Below the pieces are notes generated by a model. The model saw only the letters and a program-made list of their open reading frames with translations, was not told where the DNA came from and did not search any database. A program made the translations under genes and the position numbers. A stretch of DNA of 64,000 bases from assembly GCA_046733295.1 (NCBI GenBank), contig JBKPOY010000005.1, positions 23,365 through 87,364 of the forward strand. The letters run 5' to 3'. Positions 17,024 to 26,415 of this stretch are shown here, piece after piece. How positions within the stretch are numbered: the first letter of the stretch is position 1; each line of letters begins with the position of its first letter. The DNA is from 13-2-20CM-68-14 sp046733295 (GTDB lineage Bacteria > Actinomycetota > Thermoleophilia > Gaiellales > Gaiellaceae).

Positions 17024-17368
17024 GTGGACTTCCCCCCCGAACGACTCTCCCCCGAGCTCGTTCTCGTCTCACCTCCCGACATGGCGGCGGCTGCACGCTT
17101 GGCGCTGCCGGATTCGTTCTCCTCCTCCACGAGCGCTGCGGCCCAGTCACCGGCCCGCCCGGCTCCGCCGTTGGTCAGGCGGGCCGCGGGGCTGGTCGCC
17201 GTCTACAGCGCCTCGCTCGCCGTCACGCTCACTCCTCTCGGCTTGATGCTGAAAGCACTCCCGAGCGGACCGCAGGGCTCACCGAAGGCTGCGGATCACG
17301 TTCAGCGTGCGACGGACCTCGCTCGGGCTGTTGAGAATGCTCGGAGCAACCCGCACGTAGGGCGTTGA
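17024..17368 (+). CDS. Possible small protein with a C-terminal hydrophobic helix
   Basis: This fills most of the 336-nt gap between the deaminase and aminotransferase genes. A GTG start gives 114 residues. The early LSPELVLVSP segment looks protein-like. A hydrophobic stretch (AAGLVAVYSASLAVTLTPLG) follows near residue 60. The last 90 nt run antisense into the aminotransferase 3' end, which argues that the true end is earlier or that the reading is chance. The rest of the gap shows no RNA gene or repeat. Weak call. Confidence 0.3.
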   Translation: MDFPPERLSPELVLVSPPDMAAAARLALPDSFSSSTSAAAQSPARPAPPLVRRAAGLVAVYSASLAVTLTPLGLMLKALPSGPQGSPKAADHVQRATDLARAVENARSNPHVGR

Positions 17369-18556
17369 GTACGGAGTCACCGTCGCGACGATCCGGCGCT
17401 CCCGCAGGCGCCGCACGACCGCCTCGGGGCTGAGGCTGCCGACCTCGAAGCAGACCAGGCCCGCCGAGAGCGAGGACGATCGCGGGGTGTGGAGCCGGAC
17501 GTTCGGCATCGCGGCCAAGCCGTCCTTGAACAGCCCGTTCAGGCTGTAGATGCGACTCGCGATTCGCGGCCTGCCAATCCGCCGGTGCAGCGAGAACGCC
17601 TCGGCCAGGGCCCAGCGGTGCTCGAACGAGTGGAAGCCGCCGGGGCTGTTCGAGGTCCCGGGAGTCTCGGTGCCGGTGAAGGAGGGGATGCTCGGGCTCG
17701 CCGCCGGCCAGGCGCTCGCCGAGCCCCAGACGAGGCCGGTTCCCCGCGGCCCGAAGAGCCACTTGTGGCAGCCCGTCGCGAAGAAGTCGCAGCGGAGATC
17801 GGCGACGTTCACGTTCTCAACGCCGAAGCCGTGGACCCCGTCGACGCAGAAGAGAATCCGGTCGGCCTCTCCGCGGGCGGCGTTGAGAGGCGCGATTGCA
17901 GCGGCGATCCGGCGGATCGGGAGCTTGACACCGGTGCTCGAGTGCACCCACGTCAGCGCAAGGACGCGCGTCTTCGGCGTGATCGCGGCGACGACGCGCT
18001 CGACGATCGTGCTCTCGGATGTGGCTTCGGGCCGGTCGTAGAGCGGGACCTTGCGGACGGTCGCACCAGTCCGCGCGGCCTTCGCGGCGAGCGACACGTG
18101 GGTGACGAAGAAGTCGTGCGTGGAGGTCAGGAGCTCCTGCCCCGGTCGCACGTCGAGACCGGCGTAGAGCAGCGAAAGGCCCATCGTCGTGCTGTCGGTG
18201 AGGGCGATGTCTTCGGGCCGTCCACCGAGGTAACGCGCCGCGGCGCGCAGGACGGCCGCCTCGTTCGCCTGCCAGCGCCCGTGCAGGTAGTCGACCGGGT
18301 TCGCATCGAGAGCGCGGCGGTGCCGCTCGATCGCCTTGCGCACCGGCTCGGGGTGCGAGGCCAGTAGGAAGGACCCGAGGTGGATCAGGCCGGGCTCGAG
18401 CCGGAACAGCCGCCGAACGGCCGTCCAGTCCCGCAGCGCCTCCTCCTGCGCCTCGCTCACGTCCTCGAGGAGCGAGAAGCCCGCGACCGCGCCCAGCGCG
18501 ACGCCGGTGCGCGCGAGGAATTGCTTGCGGTCGAGCGCCGGATCCATCGGCGCCAA
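17279..18556 (-). CDS. Class V PLP aminotransferase / epimerase-like, with export-type N-terminus
   Basis: A 425-residue fold-type I PLP enzyme of the class V family (cysteine desulfurase/isopenicillin N epimerase-like). The Schiff-base Lys265 lies in GCHKWLFGPRGTG, and the PLP-ring Asp239 lies in VDGVHG. The N-terminal 30 residues (DRKQFLARTGVALGAVAGF) have a hydrophobic segment after an R-K-x-F-L motif, like a Tat signal. Export of a folded PLP enzyme would fit Tat rather than Sec. It lies 15 nt after the L,D-transpeptidase gene. The substrate is unknown. Confidence 0.8.
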   Translation of the reverse strand: MAPMDPALDRKQFLARTGVALGAVAGFSLLEDVSEAQEEALRDWTAVRRLFRLEPGLIHLGSFLLASHPEPVRKAIERHRRALDANPVDYLHGRWQANEAAVLRAAARYLGGRPEDIALTDSTTMGLSLLYAGLDVRPGQELLTSTHDFFVTHVSLAAKAARTGATVRKVPLYDRPEATSESTIVERVVAAITPKTRVLALTWVHSSTGVKLPIRRIAAAIAPLNAARGEADRILFCVDGVHGFGVENVNVADLRCDFFATGCHKWLFGPRGTGLVWGSASAWPAASPSIPSFTGTETPGTSNSPGGFHSFEHRWALAEAFSLHRRIGRPRIASRIYSLNGLFKDGLAAMPNVRLHTPRSSSLSAGLVCFEVGSLSPEAVVRRLRERRIVATVTPYSTPYVRVAPSILNSPSEVRRTLNVIRSLR

Positions 18557-18571
18557 CCATGGTAGGCCCGG

Positions 18572-19264
18572 CTACCTGTGGATGACGACCTGCGCCCCGA
18601 GCGGAACGCGGCGCATCAAGTAACGCAAATCCCGGGTCGCTGCGTGGAGGCAGCCGGCACTCACCGCACCGCCGGCCGAGCCACCGTGGATCGCCAACCG
18701 GGCTCCGCCCCTCCACCCGCGCGGGAGGTGCGTCTGCTTGCCCGAGAGCGCAAGGATGCAGCAGCCGTACGCCGAGCCGAAGTCGTGGCCCCTGAGCTTG
18801 TCGGTGATCGAGAAGCGGCCGGTCGGCGTGCGGGAGCCCGACCGCCCGACACCCACGTGCAGGCGGCGGACGACGCGGCCGTGCGCCCAGACCCGGAGCG
18901 AGCGGCTCGAGAGGTCGGCCTCGAGCCTGATCGCGACGCGGCCGAAGGCGAGCGCGCCGCCGTTCCCGTCAACCCAGCCCAGCCGGCCGTTGGGCATTGC
19001 CGCGGAGACGACGCCGAGCCACCTGCCGTGCGCGCGGACAACGGGGAGCGCGAGGCGCGAGCCGAACACCGTGCGCGAGCCGACCGAACCGATTCTGCGG
19101 CCGTTCGGACGCGCCCGCAGGGCGACGCCGTGCCCTCGGCGGACGTAGGCGACGAGCGACCCACCAGGATCCGCCGGCCTGGCGGCATGGGCCCTCGGCG
19201 CGGCCGCGACGGTCGGGGTCGCGAGCTGCACCAACATCGTCCCGAGCGCGAAAATCTGCGCCAC
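18572..19264 (-). CDS. L,D-transpeptidase (YkuD), exported
   Basis: A 230-residue cell-wall cross-linking enzyme. A signal peptide (LVQLATPTVAAA) is followed by an SH3-like region at about 40-105 and the YkuD catalytic domain. The latter has His193, Ser202 and Cys205 in IHGGSAGGAVSAGCLH. It forms 3-3 cross-links or anchors proteins to peptidoglycan. It sits between an M28 peptidase and an exported aminotransferase on the same strand, so all three probably act outside the membrane or on peptides and wall material. Confidence 0.9.
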   Translation of the reverse strand: MAQIFALGTMLVQLATPTVAAAPRAHAARPADPGGSLVAYVRRGHGVALRARPNGRRIGSVGSRTVFGSRLALPVVRAHGRWLGVVSAAMPNGRLGWVDGNGGALAFGRVAIRLEADLSSRSLRVWAHGRVVRRLHVGVGRSGSRTPTGRFSITDKLRGHDFGSAYGCCILALSGKQTHLPRGWRGGARLAIHGGSAGGAVSAGCLHAATRDLRYLMRRVPLGAQVVIHR

Positions 19265-19296
19265 GCAGGGGAAATCGGCAGCAGCGCCCTCCGAGT

Positions 19297-20433
19297 TTAG
19301 TCAGTCGGTCGCAAACCTCGATCGACGGCGGCACCGACCGGCTCGGCGAGGAGGCTCTCCACGAGCCGGGTCGCCAGCTCGACCGAGTCGTCGAGCCGCC
19401 GCCCGTCCACGAGCTCCAGGCGCTCCGTCGGCAGGTGGTACTCGTCGTACGGGAAATGGCAGAGGGTCGCTGCGGGGATGTCCTTCTCGGCGAACGCGAA
19501 GGAGTCGACGCCCGGGCCCGCCGGCCCGACGCTCACCTCGTAGCGGTCGTGCAGCTCGAGCTCGCGCGCGAGCCCGTCCAGCCTGCGGGCCAGCTCCGCC
19601 GGGGAGGCCATCAGCTCGAAGCGCTCGCCGTGCGCGATGCAGTCGAGGTTCACGCACGCCGTCAGACGTTTCACGTCGCCGGAGATCTCGGCCTCGAAGA
19701 CGAACTGCCGGGAGCCGACGCAGCCGATCTCCTCCGCGGCGAACGCGACGAACATCAGCGACCGCTCGCGCGAGTCGCCCGCGAAGCGCTCGGCGACCCG
19801 GCGCATCCCCTCCACGCCTGTCGCGTTGTCCACGACTCCGGGACCGCGCCAGACCGAATCGTGGTGCGCCGAGACGACGACCGCTTCCTCGCTTGCTCCG
19901 GCGACCTCCGCGATCACGTTTCGCTCCCGGCGGCCGGGGAGGAACCGACCGCCGACGCGGACGCGCGCCGTGGCGCCCTCCATCGAGCGGAGCCTCTCCG
20001 AGTCGCTGCCCGAGATGAAGACCGTGGGTGCGACCGCGATCTGACGCACGCCGGTGAGGAAGGGGATCGCCGCACCGCCGAAGGGGCTCATGTGGAGCCG
20101 CGCGAGCTCGCGGCCGTCCGCGTCCTCGACGGCGAAGATGTCGGCGTCCGGAAAGAACCCGCCGACGGAGTGCGCGCCAAGTCTCCGGACTCGTCCCTCG
20201 ACGTTCCCTTCCGTCGGCGTCGCGTACATGCAGGGGCCGGCCTCCCACCGCTCGCCGTCGATCTCCAGCTCGGGCTCCTCCGGCTCGTAGGCGAGCAGGT
20301 CGAACTCCTGGAAACGGGGCTCTAGACCGACGTCGCGGAAAGCGTCGGCAACGAGCTCGGCGGCGCGCCCCGACTCGGGCGTCCCGGCGCGACGCACGCC
20401 CAGGTCGACCCCGAGGGCCTCGACGAGGTTCAT
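19297..20433 (-). CDS. M28-family zinc aminopeptidase-like protein
   Basis: A 378-residue M28 metallopeptidase. The co-catalytic metal ligands are visible: His190/Asp192 in SAHHDS, bridging Asp202 in GVVDNATG, Glu234-Glu235 in AAEEIG, an Asp in VNLDCIAHG and a late His in DEYHLPTE. A PA-like insertion lies at about 70-165. There is no signal peptide, so it acts in the cytosol or is exported by another route. It is divergent from a dipeptide transporter, which fits peptide use. Confidence 0.9.
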   Translation of the reverse strand: MNLVEALGVDLGVRRAGTPESGRAAELVADAFRDVGLEPRFQEFDLLAYEPEEPELEIDGERWEAGPCMYATPTEGNVEGRVRRLGAHSVGGFFPDADIFAVEDADGRELARLHMSPFGGAAIPFLTGVRQIAVAPTVFISGSDSERLRSMEGATARVRVGGRFLPGRRERNVIAEVAGASEEAVVVSAHHDSVWRGPGVVDNATGVEGMRRVAERFAGDSRERSLMFVAFAAEEIGCVGSRQFVFEAEISGDVKRLTACVNLDCIAHGERFELMASPAELARRLDGLARELELHDRYEVSVGPAGPGVDSFAFAEKDIPAATLCHFPYDEYHLPTERLELVDGRRLDDSVELATRLVESLLAEPVGAAVDRGLRPTD

Positions 20434-20548
20434 GCAGCGAGTGTAATTCGCACGTCAGCTCCGCCCCGATCGGCCGACGGCGTCTAACATCGAAACGGAA
20501 CGAGGCGTCTTCATAGACGTCCACACACTTTGCCACCGGAGGTCGAGC

Positions 20549-22237
20549 ATGCGCGTCCGTCCGTTGTTCCTCTTGCTGAGCGTTCTGGGCATCACCGCCC
20601 TTCTCGCAACCGGATGTGGTGGTAGCTCCGAGAAGAAATCGAGTTCCTCGAGTGAGGGCGGCGCGGGCGGAACGCTCATGACCGTGGCGAAGGGAGCACC
20701 GTCAGGCTCGCCGGACCCGCAGATCAACTACACGCTGCAGGAGTGGCAGCTGCTGATCATCACGCACGACGGTCTGCTGGCCTTCAAGCGAACGGGCGGC
20801 TCCGAGGGGACGAAGATCGTTGCCGATCTCGCGACCGAGGTGCCGAAGCCGCAGAACGGCGGCAAGACCTACGTCTTCCACATCCGCAAGGGGATCAAGT
20901 ACGCCGACGGCACGACGCTGAAGCCGAGCGACGTGACCCGGACGATGGAGCGGATGTTCGCGGTCCACGGCCCGACCGCCGGCTCGTTCTACAACGTGAT
21001 CGTCGGGGCCGACGCGTGCCTCAAGACGCCGGCGACGTGCGATCTCTCGAAAGGCGTCGTCGCGAACGACTCGGACAGCACCGTGACGTTCCACCTGACC
21101 AAGGGCGACCCCGAGTTCTTCGACAAGCTGGCCGTCCCGTTCGCGTTCATCCTCCCGCCCTCGACCCCGATGAAGGAAGTCCAGATCCCGCCGCCTGGCA
21201 CGGGGCCGTACAAGTTCGTGGAGTACAACACGAACAAGCAGATCAAGCTCGTTCGGAACACGCACTTCAAGGAATGGTCGAAGGACGCCCAACCCAAGGG
21301 CAACCCGGACGTGATCATCCAGAAGTTCGGCCTCGGCCCCGAGGCCCAGGTCACCCAGGTCGAGAACGGCCAGGCGGACTGGATGTTCGACAACGTGCCC
21401 GCCGACCGGCTGTCGGAGCTCAGCAACAAGTACGCCGACCAGGTGCACATCAACCCCCTGACGGCGGTCTGGTACTTCGCGTTCAACACCCGGGTGCCGC
21501 CGTTCAACAACCTCAAGGCGCGCCAGGCGGTCAACTACGCGACCGATCGCAACGCGCTCGTCAAGATCTACGGCGGCCCGAAGCTGGCACAGCCGACGTG
21601 CCAGATCCTGCCGCCGAAGTTCCCGGGCTACGAGCCCTACTGCCCGTATACGAAGAACCCGTCCGCGAACAAGTGGAGCGCTCCGGACATGGCGAAGGCG
21701 CAGCAGTTGATCGCGGCCTCGGGCACGAAGGGAGCGACCGTCAAGGTCACGACCGACACCGTCGACACCGACAAGTCGCTCGGCCTCTACTTCGTCAGCC
21801 TGCTGAACAAGCTCGGGTACAAGGCCTCGCTCCAGGCGCTGTCGCCTGACATCCAGTATCCGTATTGCCAGAACTCGAAGAACAAGGTCCAGTTCTGCTG
21901 GTCGAGCTGGTACCAGGACTACCCGGCCGCGTCCGACTTCCTCAACGTCCTGCTGGGCTGTGGCTCGTTCGTGCCGAACTCGAACGCGAGCCCCAACATC
22001 GCCGCTTTCTGCGACAAGAAGATCCAGGCTCAGATGGACGCTGCTCTGCAGCAGGGCATCACCGATCCGGAAGGCGCGAACAAGAAGTGGGCGGCCGTCG
22101 ACAAGGCGGTGACCGATCAGGCACCGTGGGTCTCGATGATCACCCCGAAGTACCTCGACTTCATCGCGAAGCGCGTGAAGGGCTACCAGTTCAGCCCGCA
22201 GTGGTACTTCCTGCTCGATCAGGCGTCCGTGAAGTAA
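20549..22237 (+). CDS. Dipeptide/oligopeptide ABC transporter, substrate-binding lipoprotein
   Basis: A 562-residue family 5 extracellular solute-binding protein. The signal ends in a lipobox, LLATGC, so Cys23 should be lipidated. A Ser-rich linker follows. Family landmarks are YVFHIRKGIKYADGTTL and the GTGPYKFVEY and ARQAVNYATDR blocks. It delivers peptides to the DppBC channel encoded next. RBS GGAGG precedes ATG 20549. This is the first gene of a five-gene plus-strand operon; the 115-nt gap from the divergent peptidase must hold its promoter. Confidence 0.94.
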   Translation: MRVRPLFLLLSVLGITALLATGCGGSSEKKSSSSSEGGAGGTLMTVAKGAPSGSPDPQINYTLQEWQLLIITHDGLLAFKRTGGSEGTKIVADLATEVPKPQNGGKTYVFHIRKGIKYADGTTLKPSDVTRTMERMFAVHGPTAGSFYNVIVGADACLKTPATCDLSKGVVANDSDSTVTFHLTKGDPEFFDKLAVPFAFILPPSTPMKEVQIPPPGTGPYKFVEYNTNKQIKLVRNTHFKEWSKDAQPKGNPDVIIQKFGLGPEAQVTQVENGQADWMFDNVPADRLSELSNKYADQVHINPLTAVWYFAFNTRVPPFNNLKARQAVNYATDRNALVKIYGGPKLAQPTCQILPPKFPGYEPYCPYTKNPSANKWSAPDMAKAQQLIAASGTKGATVKVTTDTVDTDKSLGLYFVSLLNKLGYKASLQALSPDIQYPYCQNSKNKVQFCWSSWYQDYPAASDFLNVLLGCGSFVPNSNASPNIAAFCDKKIQAQMDAALQQGITDPEGANKKWAAVDKAVTDQAPWVSMITPKYLDFIAKRVKGYQFSPQWYFLLDQASVK

Positions 22238-22259
22238 GGCCAGGCGGAGAGCCGGCCGC

Positions 22260-23315
22260 GTGACCGTTTTCGAGCCCGAAGCCGAAGGCGTCGTCCTCGA
22301 CGCAGAAGAGGCTCGCGGCGAGATCGTCGGGAGGAGCCCCTGGGCGCTCGCGGCCCGCCGGCTCGCGCGGAACCGGATCGCGCTGGCCGCGCTCGCCCTC
22401 TTCCTCGTGATCGTGGCGGTCAGCTTCGCCGCCCCCGTGTATGCCGACTACATCGCCGACACGGACCCCTTCGAGTCGAACGTCTCGGGGACGATCACGA
22501 TCGACGGTGAGACCAAGCCGGTCATGGAGCAGGGCGGCGGCCAGCTCGGGCTCGGCGAGACGCCGATCGGCCCCACCTGGCATTCGCAGTACCTGCTCGG
22601 CGCGGACAACCAGGGACGCGATGTCGCGGCGAGGGTTCTCTACGGCGGCCGCGCCTCGCTCACGATCGGCATCGGCTCCGCGTTGCTCGCTTGCGTCGTC
22701 GCGCTGGTCTTCGCGCTGATCGCCGGCTATTTCGGAGGAGGCGTCGACGCCGTGCTCTCGCGCCTGATGGATCTGATCTGGGCCTTTCCGGTCTACCTGC
22801 TCGCGATCTCGCTCGCGACCGTCCTGCTCACCGCGCCGAATGGGCTCGACATCGGGATCGGGCATCTGGACGCGAGCAGCCTCTGGATCCCGCTGCTGAT
22901 CATCGGATTGATCTACGTCCCGTACGTCTACCGGCCGATTCGCGGCCAGGTGCTCTCGCTGCGCGAGAAGGAGTTCGTGGAGGCGGCGGTCGCCCAGGGA
23001 GCGGGCGGCTTCCGGCTGATCTTCAGCGAGATCCTTCCAAACGTCGTCTCGACCGTCATCGTCCTGCTGCCGCTGATGATCGCGACGACGATCCTCACCG
23101 AGTCCGCGCTCTCCTACCTCTCGATCGGCGTCCAGGCGCCGAAGGCGAGCTGGGGGACGATCATCGACGACGGCCAGGCGTTGCTGTACACGCGCCCGAT
23201 GGTCGCGATCGCGCCCGGAATCATGATCGTGCTCACCGTGCTCGCCCTGAACGTCTTCGGCGACGGCCTCAGGGACGCACTCGATCCGCGCTCGAGGGTC
23301 CGGGTGAAGAAGTAG
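22260..23315 (+). CDS. dppC: Dipeptide ABC transporter permease, DppC type
   Basis: A 351-residue permease. The N-terminal cytosolic arm and first helix are followed by a long external loop, then five helices. The family pieces are LLGADNQGRDVAARVLYGG and the EAA loop EFVEAAVAQGAGGFRLIF. It starts at GTG 22260. Its stop TAG shares a base with the GTG of the next permease (TAGTG). Having dppC before dppB is the reverse of the commonest order. Confidence 0.93.
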   Translation: MTVFEPEAEGVVLDAEEARGEIVGRSPWALAARRLARNRIALAALALFLVIVAVSFAAPVYADYIADTDPFESNVSGTITIDGETKPVMEQGGGQLGLGETPIGPTWHSQYLLGADNQGRDVAARVLYGGRASLTIGIGSALLACVVALVFALIAGYFGGGVDAVLSRLMDLIWAFPVYLLAISLATVLLTAPNGLDIGIGHLDASSLWIPLLIIGLIYVPYVYRPIRGQVLSLREKEFVEAAVAQGAGGFRLIFSEILPNVVSTVIVLLPLMIATTILTESALSYLSIGVQAPKASWGTIIDDGQALLYTRPMVAIAPGIMIVLTVLALNVFGDGLRDALDPRSRVRVKK

Positions 23316-24283
23316 TGCTCGCGTTCACCGTCCGGCGCCTGATCGGGCTCGTGTTCGTTCTCTTCGCGCTCTCGGTGCTCGTCTTCCTGATCTTCTTCGC
23401 GACCCCCGGCGTGGACCCGGCGCGCCAGATGGCCGGCCGCAACCCGGATCCGGCGACGATCGAGCAGATCCGGCACGAGTTCAAGCTCGACCAGTCGCTG
23501 CCCGTTCAGTACATCTCGATGATGGAGAAGATGTTCATCAGCCGCGACCTGATCTCGTACGGGAGCCACACGAAGGTGATCCCGCAGATCACGAGTGCCG
23601 TGCCCGTGACCCTCTCGCTCGTGATCGGAGCGGCCTTCATCTGGATCGTGTTCAGCATCCTCTTCGGCGTCGCAGCAGCCGTCCTGCGCGGAACGATCTT
23701 CGATCCCCTGCTGATGATCCTGGCCCTGATCGGAATCTCGATGCCGGTCTTCTGGCTGGGGGAGGTCGTCAACCTGCTGACGCAGAGCCGCTGGCACGAC
23801 ACGTTCCTGTTCAGCTGGGTGCCGCCGCTCGGATACACGCCTCTGACCGAGGACCCGGTCAAGTGGTTCCAGGGGATGTTCTTCCCGTGGCTGACACTCT
23901 CCGTGCTCTACGTCGGCTTCTACGCACGGGTCTTGCGGGCGAACCTGATCGAGACCGAGAACGAGGACTACGTGCGCACGGCGCGGGCGAAGGGGATCAC
24001 GGAGCGCCGGGTGCTGCTGCGGCACAACCTCCGCACGTCGATGATCACGTTCGTCAGCCTGTTCGGGCTCGATCTCGGCGTCCTGATCGGCGGCGGGGCG
24101 CTCCTCACCGAGGTCGTCTTCGCCCTGCCGGGGGTCGGTCTGCTGACGTACAACTCGCTCCAGGCGCTCGATCTGCCGGTGATCATGACCACGGTGGTCT
24201 ATGCGGCCTTCTTCATCACCCTCGCGAGCGCGGTGGTCGACCTCGTCTACGCCTGGCTCGATCCCCGGGTCCGGCCCGCATAG
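23315..24283 (+). CDS. dppB: Dipeptide ABC transporter permease, DppB type
   Basis: A 322-residue partner permease. The N-terminal helix with FTVRRLIGLVFVLFALSVLV and the early ATPGVDPARQMAG loop are typical of DppB. The EAA loop DYVRTARAKGITERRVLLRH and the final AFFITLASAVVDLVYAWLDP are as expected. It forms the channel heterodimer with the DppC protein. Confidence 0.94.
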   Translation: MLAFTVRRLIGLVFVLFALSVLVFLIFFATPGVDPARQMAGRNPDPATIEQIRHEFKLDQSLPVQYISMMEKMFISRDLISYGSHTKVIPQITSAVPVTLSLVIGAAFIWIVFSILFGVAAAVLRGTIFDPLLMILALIGISMPVFWLGEVVNLLTQSRWHDTFLFSWVPPLGYTPLTEDPVKWFQGMFFPWLTLSVLYVGFYARVLRANLIETENEDYVRTARAKGITERRVLLRHNLRTSMITFVSLFGLDLGVLIGGGALLTEVVFALPGVGLLTYNSLQALDLPVIMTTVVYAAFFITLASAVVDLVYAWLDPRVRPA

Positions 24284-24285
24284 CG

Positions 24286-25314
24286 ATGGCGGAGCCGCTC
24301 CTCGAGGTGAAGGACCTCAAGGTCTCGTTCAGGACCGAGGACGGGATCGTTCGTGCCGTGGACGGGATCTCGTTCACGGTCGCCGAGGGCGAAGTCGTCG
24401 GCATCGTCGGCGAGTCGGGGTCGGGGAAGAGCGTCTCGATGATGTCGGTGATGCGCCTGATCACCGACCCCAACGTCATGTACGAAGGCGAGATCGTCTA
24501 CAAGGGGCGCGACGTCATGGGGCTGTCGCGCGATGCGATGCGCGAGGTGCGCGGCGAGGAGATCGCGATGATCTTCCAGGACCCGATGACGTCGCTGAAC
24601 CCGGTCTACACGGTGGGCTGGCAGATCGAGGAACAGCTCAAGGAGCACAACAAGCTCGCAAAGGGGCTCGCGCGCAGGCGTGCGATCGAGCTCCTGGCCC
24701 AGGTCGGCATCCCTCGCCCCGAGCAACGGATCGACGACTACCCGCACCAATTCTCGGGGGGCATGCGCCAGCGCGTGATGATCGCGCTCGCTCTGTCCTG
24801 CAACCCCGACCTGCTGATCGCCGACGAGCCGACGACCGCGCTGGACGTGACGATCCAGGCGCAGATCCTGGAGTTGGTCAAGAAGCTGAAGCAGGACTTC
24901 CGCTCGGCGGTGATCCTGATCACTCACGACCTCGGCGTCGTTGCCGACATCGCCGACCGGATCCTCGTCATGTACGCGGGCCGGATCGTCGAGGAGGGAG
25001 ACAAGGAGCAGGTCTTCTACGACCCCCAGCACCCCTACACCTGGGGCCTCCTCGGCTCCATTGCGCGGCTCGACCGGCCGAAGCCGCGCCGCCTGACCGC
25101 GATCGCGGGCCAGCCGCCCTCGCTCATCAACCGCCCCCGCGGCTGCAATTTCAGGCCGCGCTGCCCCCAGGCCTTCGACCGCTGCCGCGAAGAGGATCCG
25201 GCGCTGACCGAGAAGGTGGGCGGTCGGCATCTCGACGCGTGCCATCTCTCGGTCGAGGAAAAGCGCTCGAGGCGGGACGCGACGATCAACCCCGGCCTCG
25301 CGGAGACGGCGTGA
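24286..25314 (+). CDS. dppD: Dipeptide ABC transporter ATPase, DppD type
   Basis: A 342-residue cytosolic ATPase. It has Walker A GESGSGKS, signature FSGGMRQR, Walker B LLIADEPTTALD and switch His in ITHD. The C-terminal oligopeptide-transporter domain has the Cys cluster in GCNFRPRCPQAFDRC, a known Fe-S-type site in some DppD proteins. It starts 2 nt after the dppB stop and overlaps dppF by 4 nt (GTGA). Confidence 0.95.
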   Translation: MAEPLLEVKDLKVSFRTEDGIVRAVDGISFTVAEGEVVGIVGESGSGKSVSMMSVMRLITDPNVMYEGEIVYKGRDVMGLSRDAMREVRGEEIAMIFQDPMTSLNPVYTVGWQIEEQLKEHNKLAKGLARRRAIELLAQVGIPRPEQRIDDYPHQFSGGMRQRVMIALALSCNPDLLIADEPTTALDVTIQAQILELVKKLKQDFRSAVILITHDLGVVADIADRILVMYAGRIVEEGDKEQVFYDPQHPYTWGLLGSIARLDRPKPRRLTAIAGQPPSLINRPRGCNFRPRCPQAFDRCREEDPALTEKVGGRHLDACHLSVEEKRSRRDATINPGLAETA

Positions 25315-26405
25315 GCGCGATCCTCCAAACGGAACACCTCGTGAAGCATTTCCCGATCAAGCGCGGGGTGCTCGTCCAGCGCGAGGTGGCGAAGGTCCAT
25401 GCCGTCGACGACGTCACCCTCGAGATTCGAAACGGCGAGACGATCGGCCTCGTGGGCGAGTCGGGCTGCGGGAAGTCGACGCTCGGGCGCTGCCTCGTCC
25501 GGCTCTACGACCTCACGGACGGAAAGGTCGTCTTCGACGGCCGCGACATCTCGAAGCTCTCGCGCCGCGAGATGCGGCCGCTCCGCAGCGAGCTCCAGAT
25601 CGTCTTCCAAGACCCGTATGCCTCGCTGAACCCGCGCAAGCGGGTTGGGTCGATCGTCGGGGCACCCCTGAAGATCCACGACGTCGGCGACCGGAAGGAT
25701 CGCAAGCGGCAGGTGCAGGAGCTGCTGGAGAAGGTCGGCCTTTCGCCCGAGCACTACAACCGCTACCCACACGAGTTTTCAGGGGGACAGCGCCAGCGCA
25801 TCGGCGTCGCCCGCGCGCTCGCGCTCCGGCCCAGGCTCGTGATCGCGGACGAGCCCGTTTCGGCCCTCGACGTCTCGATCCAGGCACAGGTGATCAACCT
25901 TCTCGCCGACCTGCAGGAGGAGTTCGAACTCACCTACGTCTTCATCGCCCACGACCTCGGCGTCGTCCGCCACGTCTCGGACCGGATCGCGGTCATGTAC
26001 CTCGGCAAGATCGTCGAGATCTCGCCCGCGGACGAGCTCTACGAGCGGCCGATCATGCCGTACACGGAGGCCCTTCTCTCGGCCGTGCCGATCCCGGATC
26101 CGCGCGAGGCCGCGGCACGCGAGCGGATCGTGCTCGAGGGCGACGTCCCGAGCCCCATCAATCCGCCCTCGGGCTGCCGCTTCCACCCGCGCTGCCGCTA
26201 TGCGACGGACATCTGCCACGAGGTCGAGCCGCCGCTCACGGACTACGGCAACGGTCACCTCGCAGCATGCCACCACCCCCTGAACGTGGACAAGGAAACG
26301 CTCGCGCGCGCGAGCGTCGACGAGCGGCGCTCGCCGGCAGAGGCCGACGAGGACGCCGTGCCGACGGATCCCGCGGAAACGACGCAGACCCGGGCCGAGA
26401 GCTAG
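25311..26405 (+). CDS. dppF: Dipeptide ABC transporter ATPase, DppF type
   Basis: A 364-residue second ATPase. It has the DppF-like N-terminus (HFPIKRGVLVQREVAKVHAV), Walker A GESGCGKS, signature FSGGQRQR, Walker B LVIADEPVSALD, and the Cys-containing C-terminal domain GCRFHPRCRYATDIC. An acidic 45-residue tail follows. It pairs with the DppD protein. It ends 10 nt before the convergent iminopeptidase stop. Confidence 0.95.
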   Translation: MSAILQTEHLVKHFPIKRGVLVQREVAKVHAVDDVTLEIRNGETIGLVGESGCGKSTLGRCLVRLYDLTDGKVVFDGRDISKLSRREMRPLRSELQIVFQDPYASLNPRKRVGSIVGAPLKIHDVGDRKDRKRQVQELLEKVGLSPEHYNRYPHEFSGGQRQRIGVARALALRPRLVIADEPVSALDVSIQAQVINLLADLQEEFELTYVFIAHDLGVVRHVSDRIAVMYLGKIVEISPADELYERPIMPYTEALLSAVPIPDPREAAARERIVLEGDVPSPINPPSGCRFHPRCRYATDICHEVEPPLTDYGNGHLAACHHPLNVDKETLARASVDERRSPAEADEDAVPTDPAETTQTRAES

Positions 26406-26415
26406 TAACAGACTG

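Noticed and set aside
20434..20548. Specific promoter or riboswitch in the gap before the peptide transporter
   Set aside because: A promoter must be there for two divergent units, but I could not pick -35/-10 boxes above background, and no riboswitch-like fold stood out.
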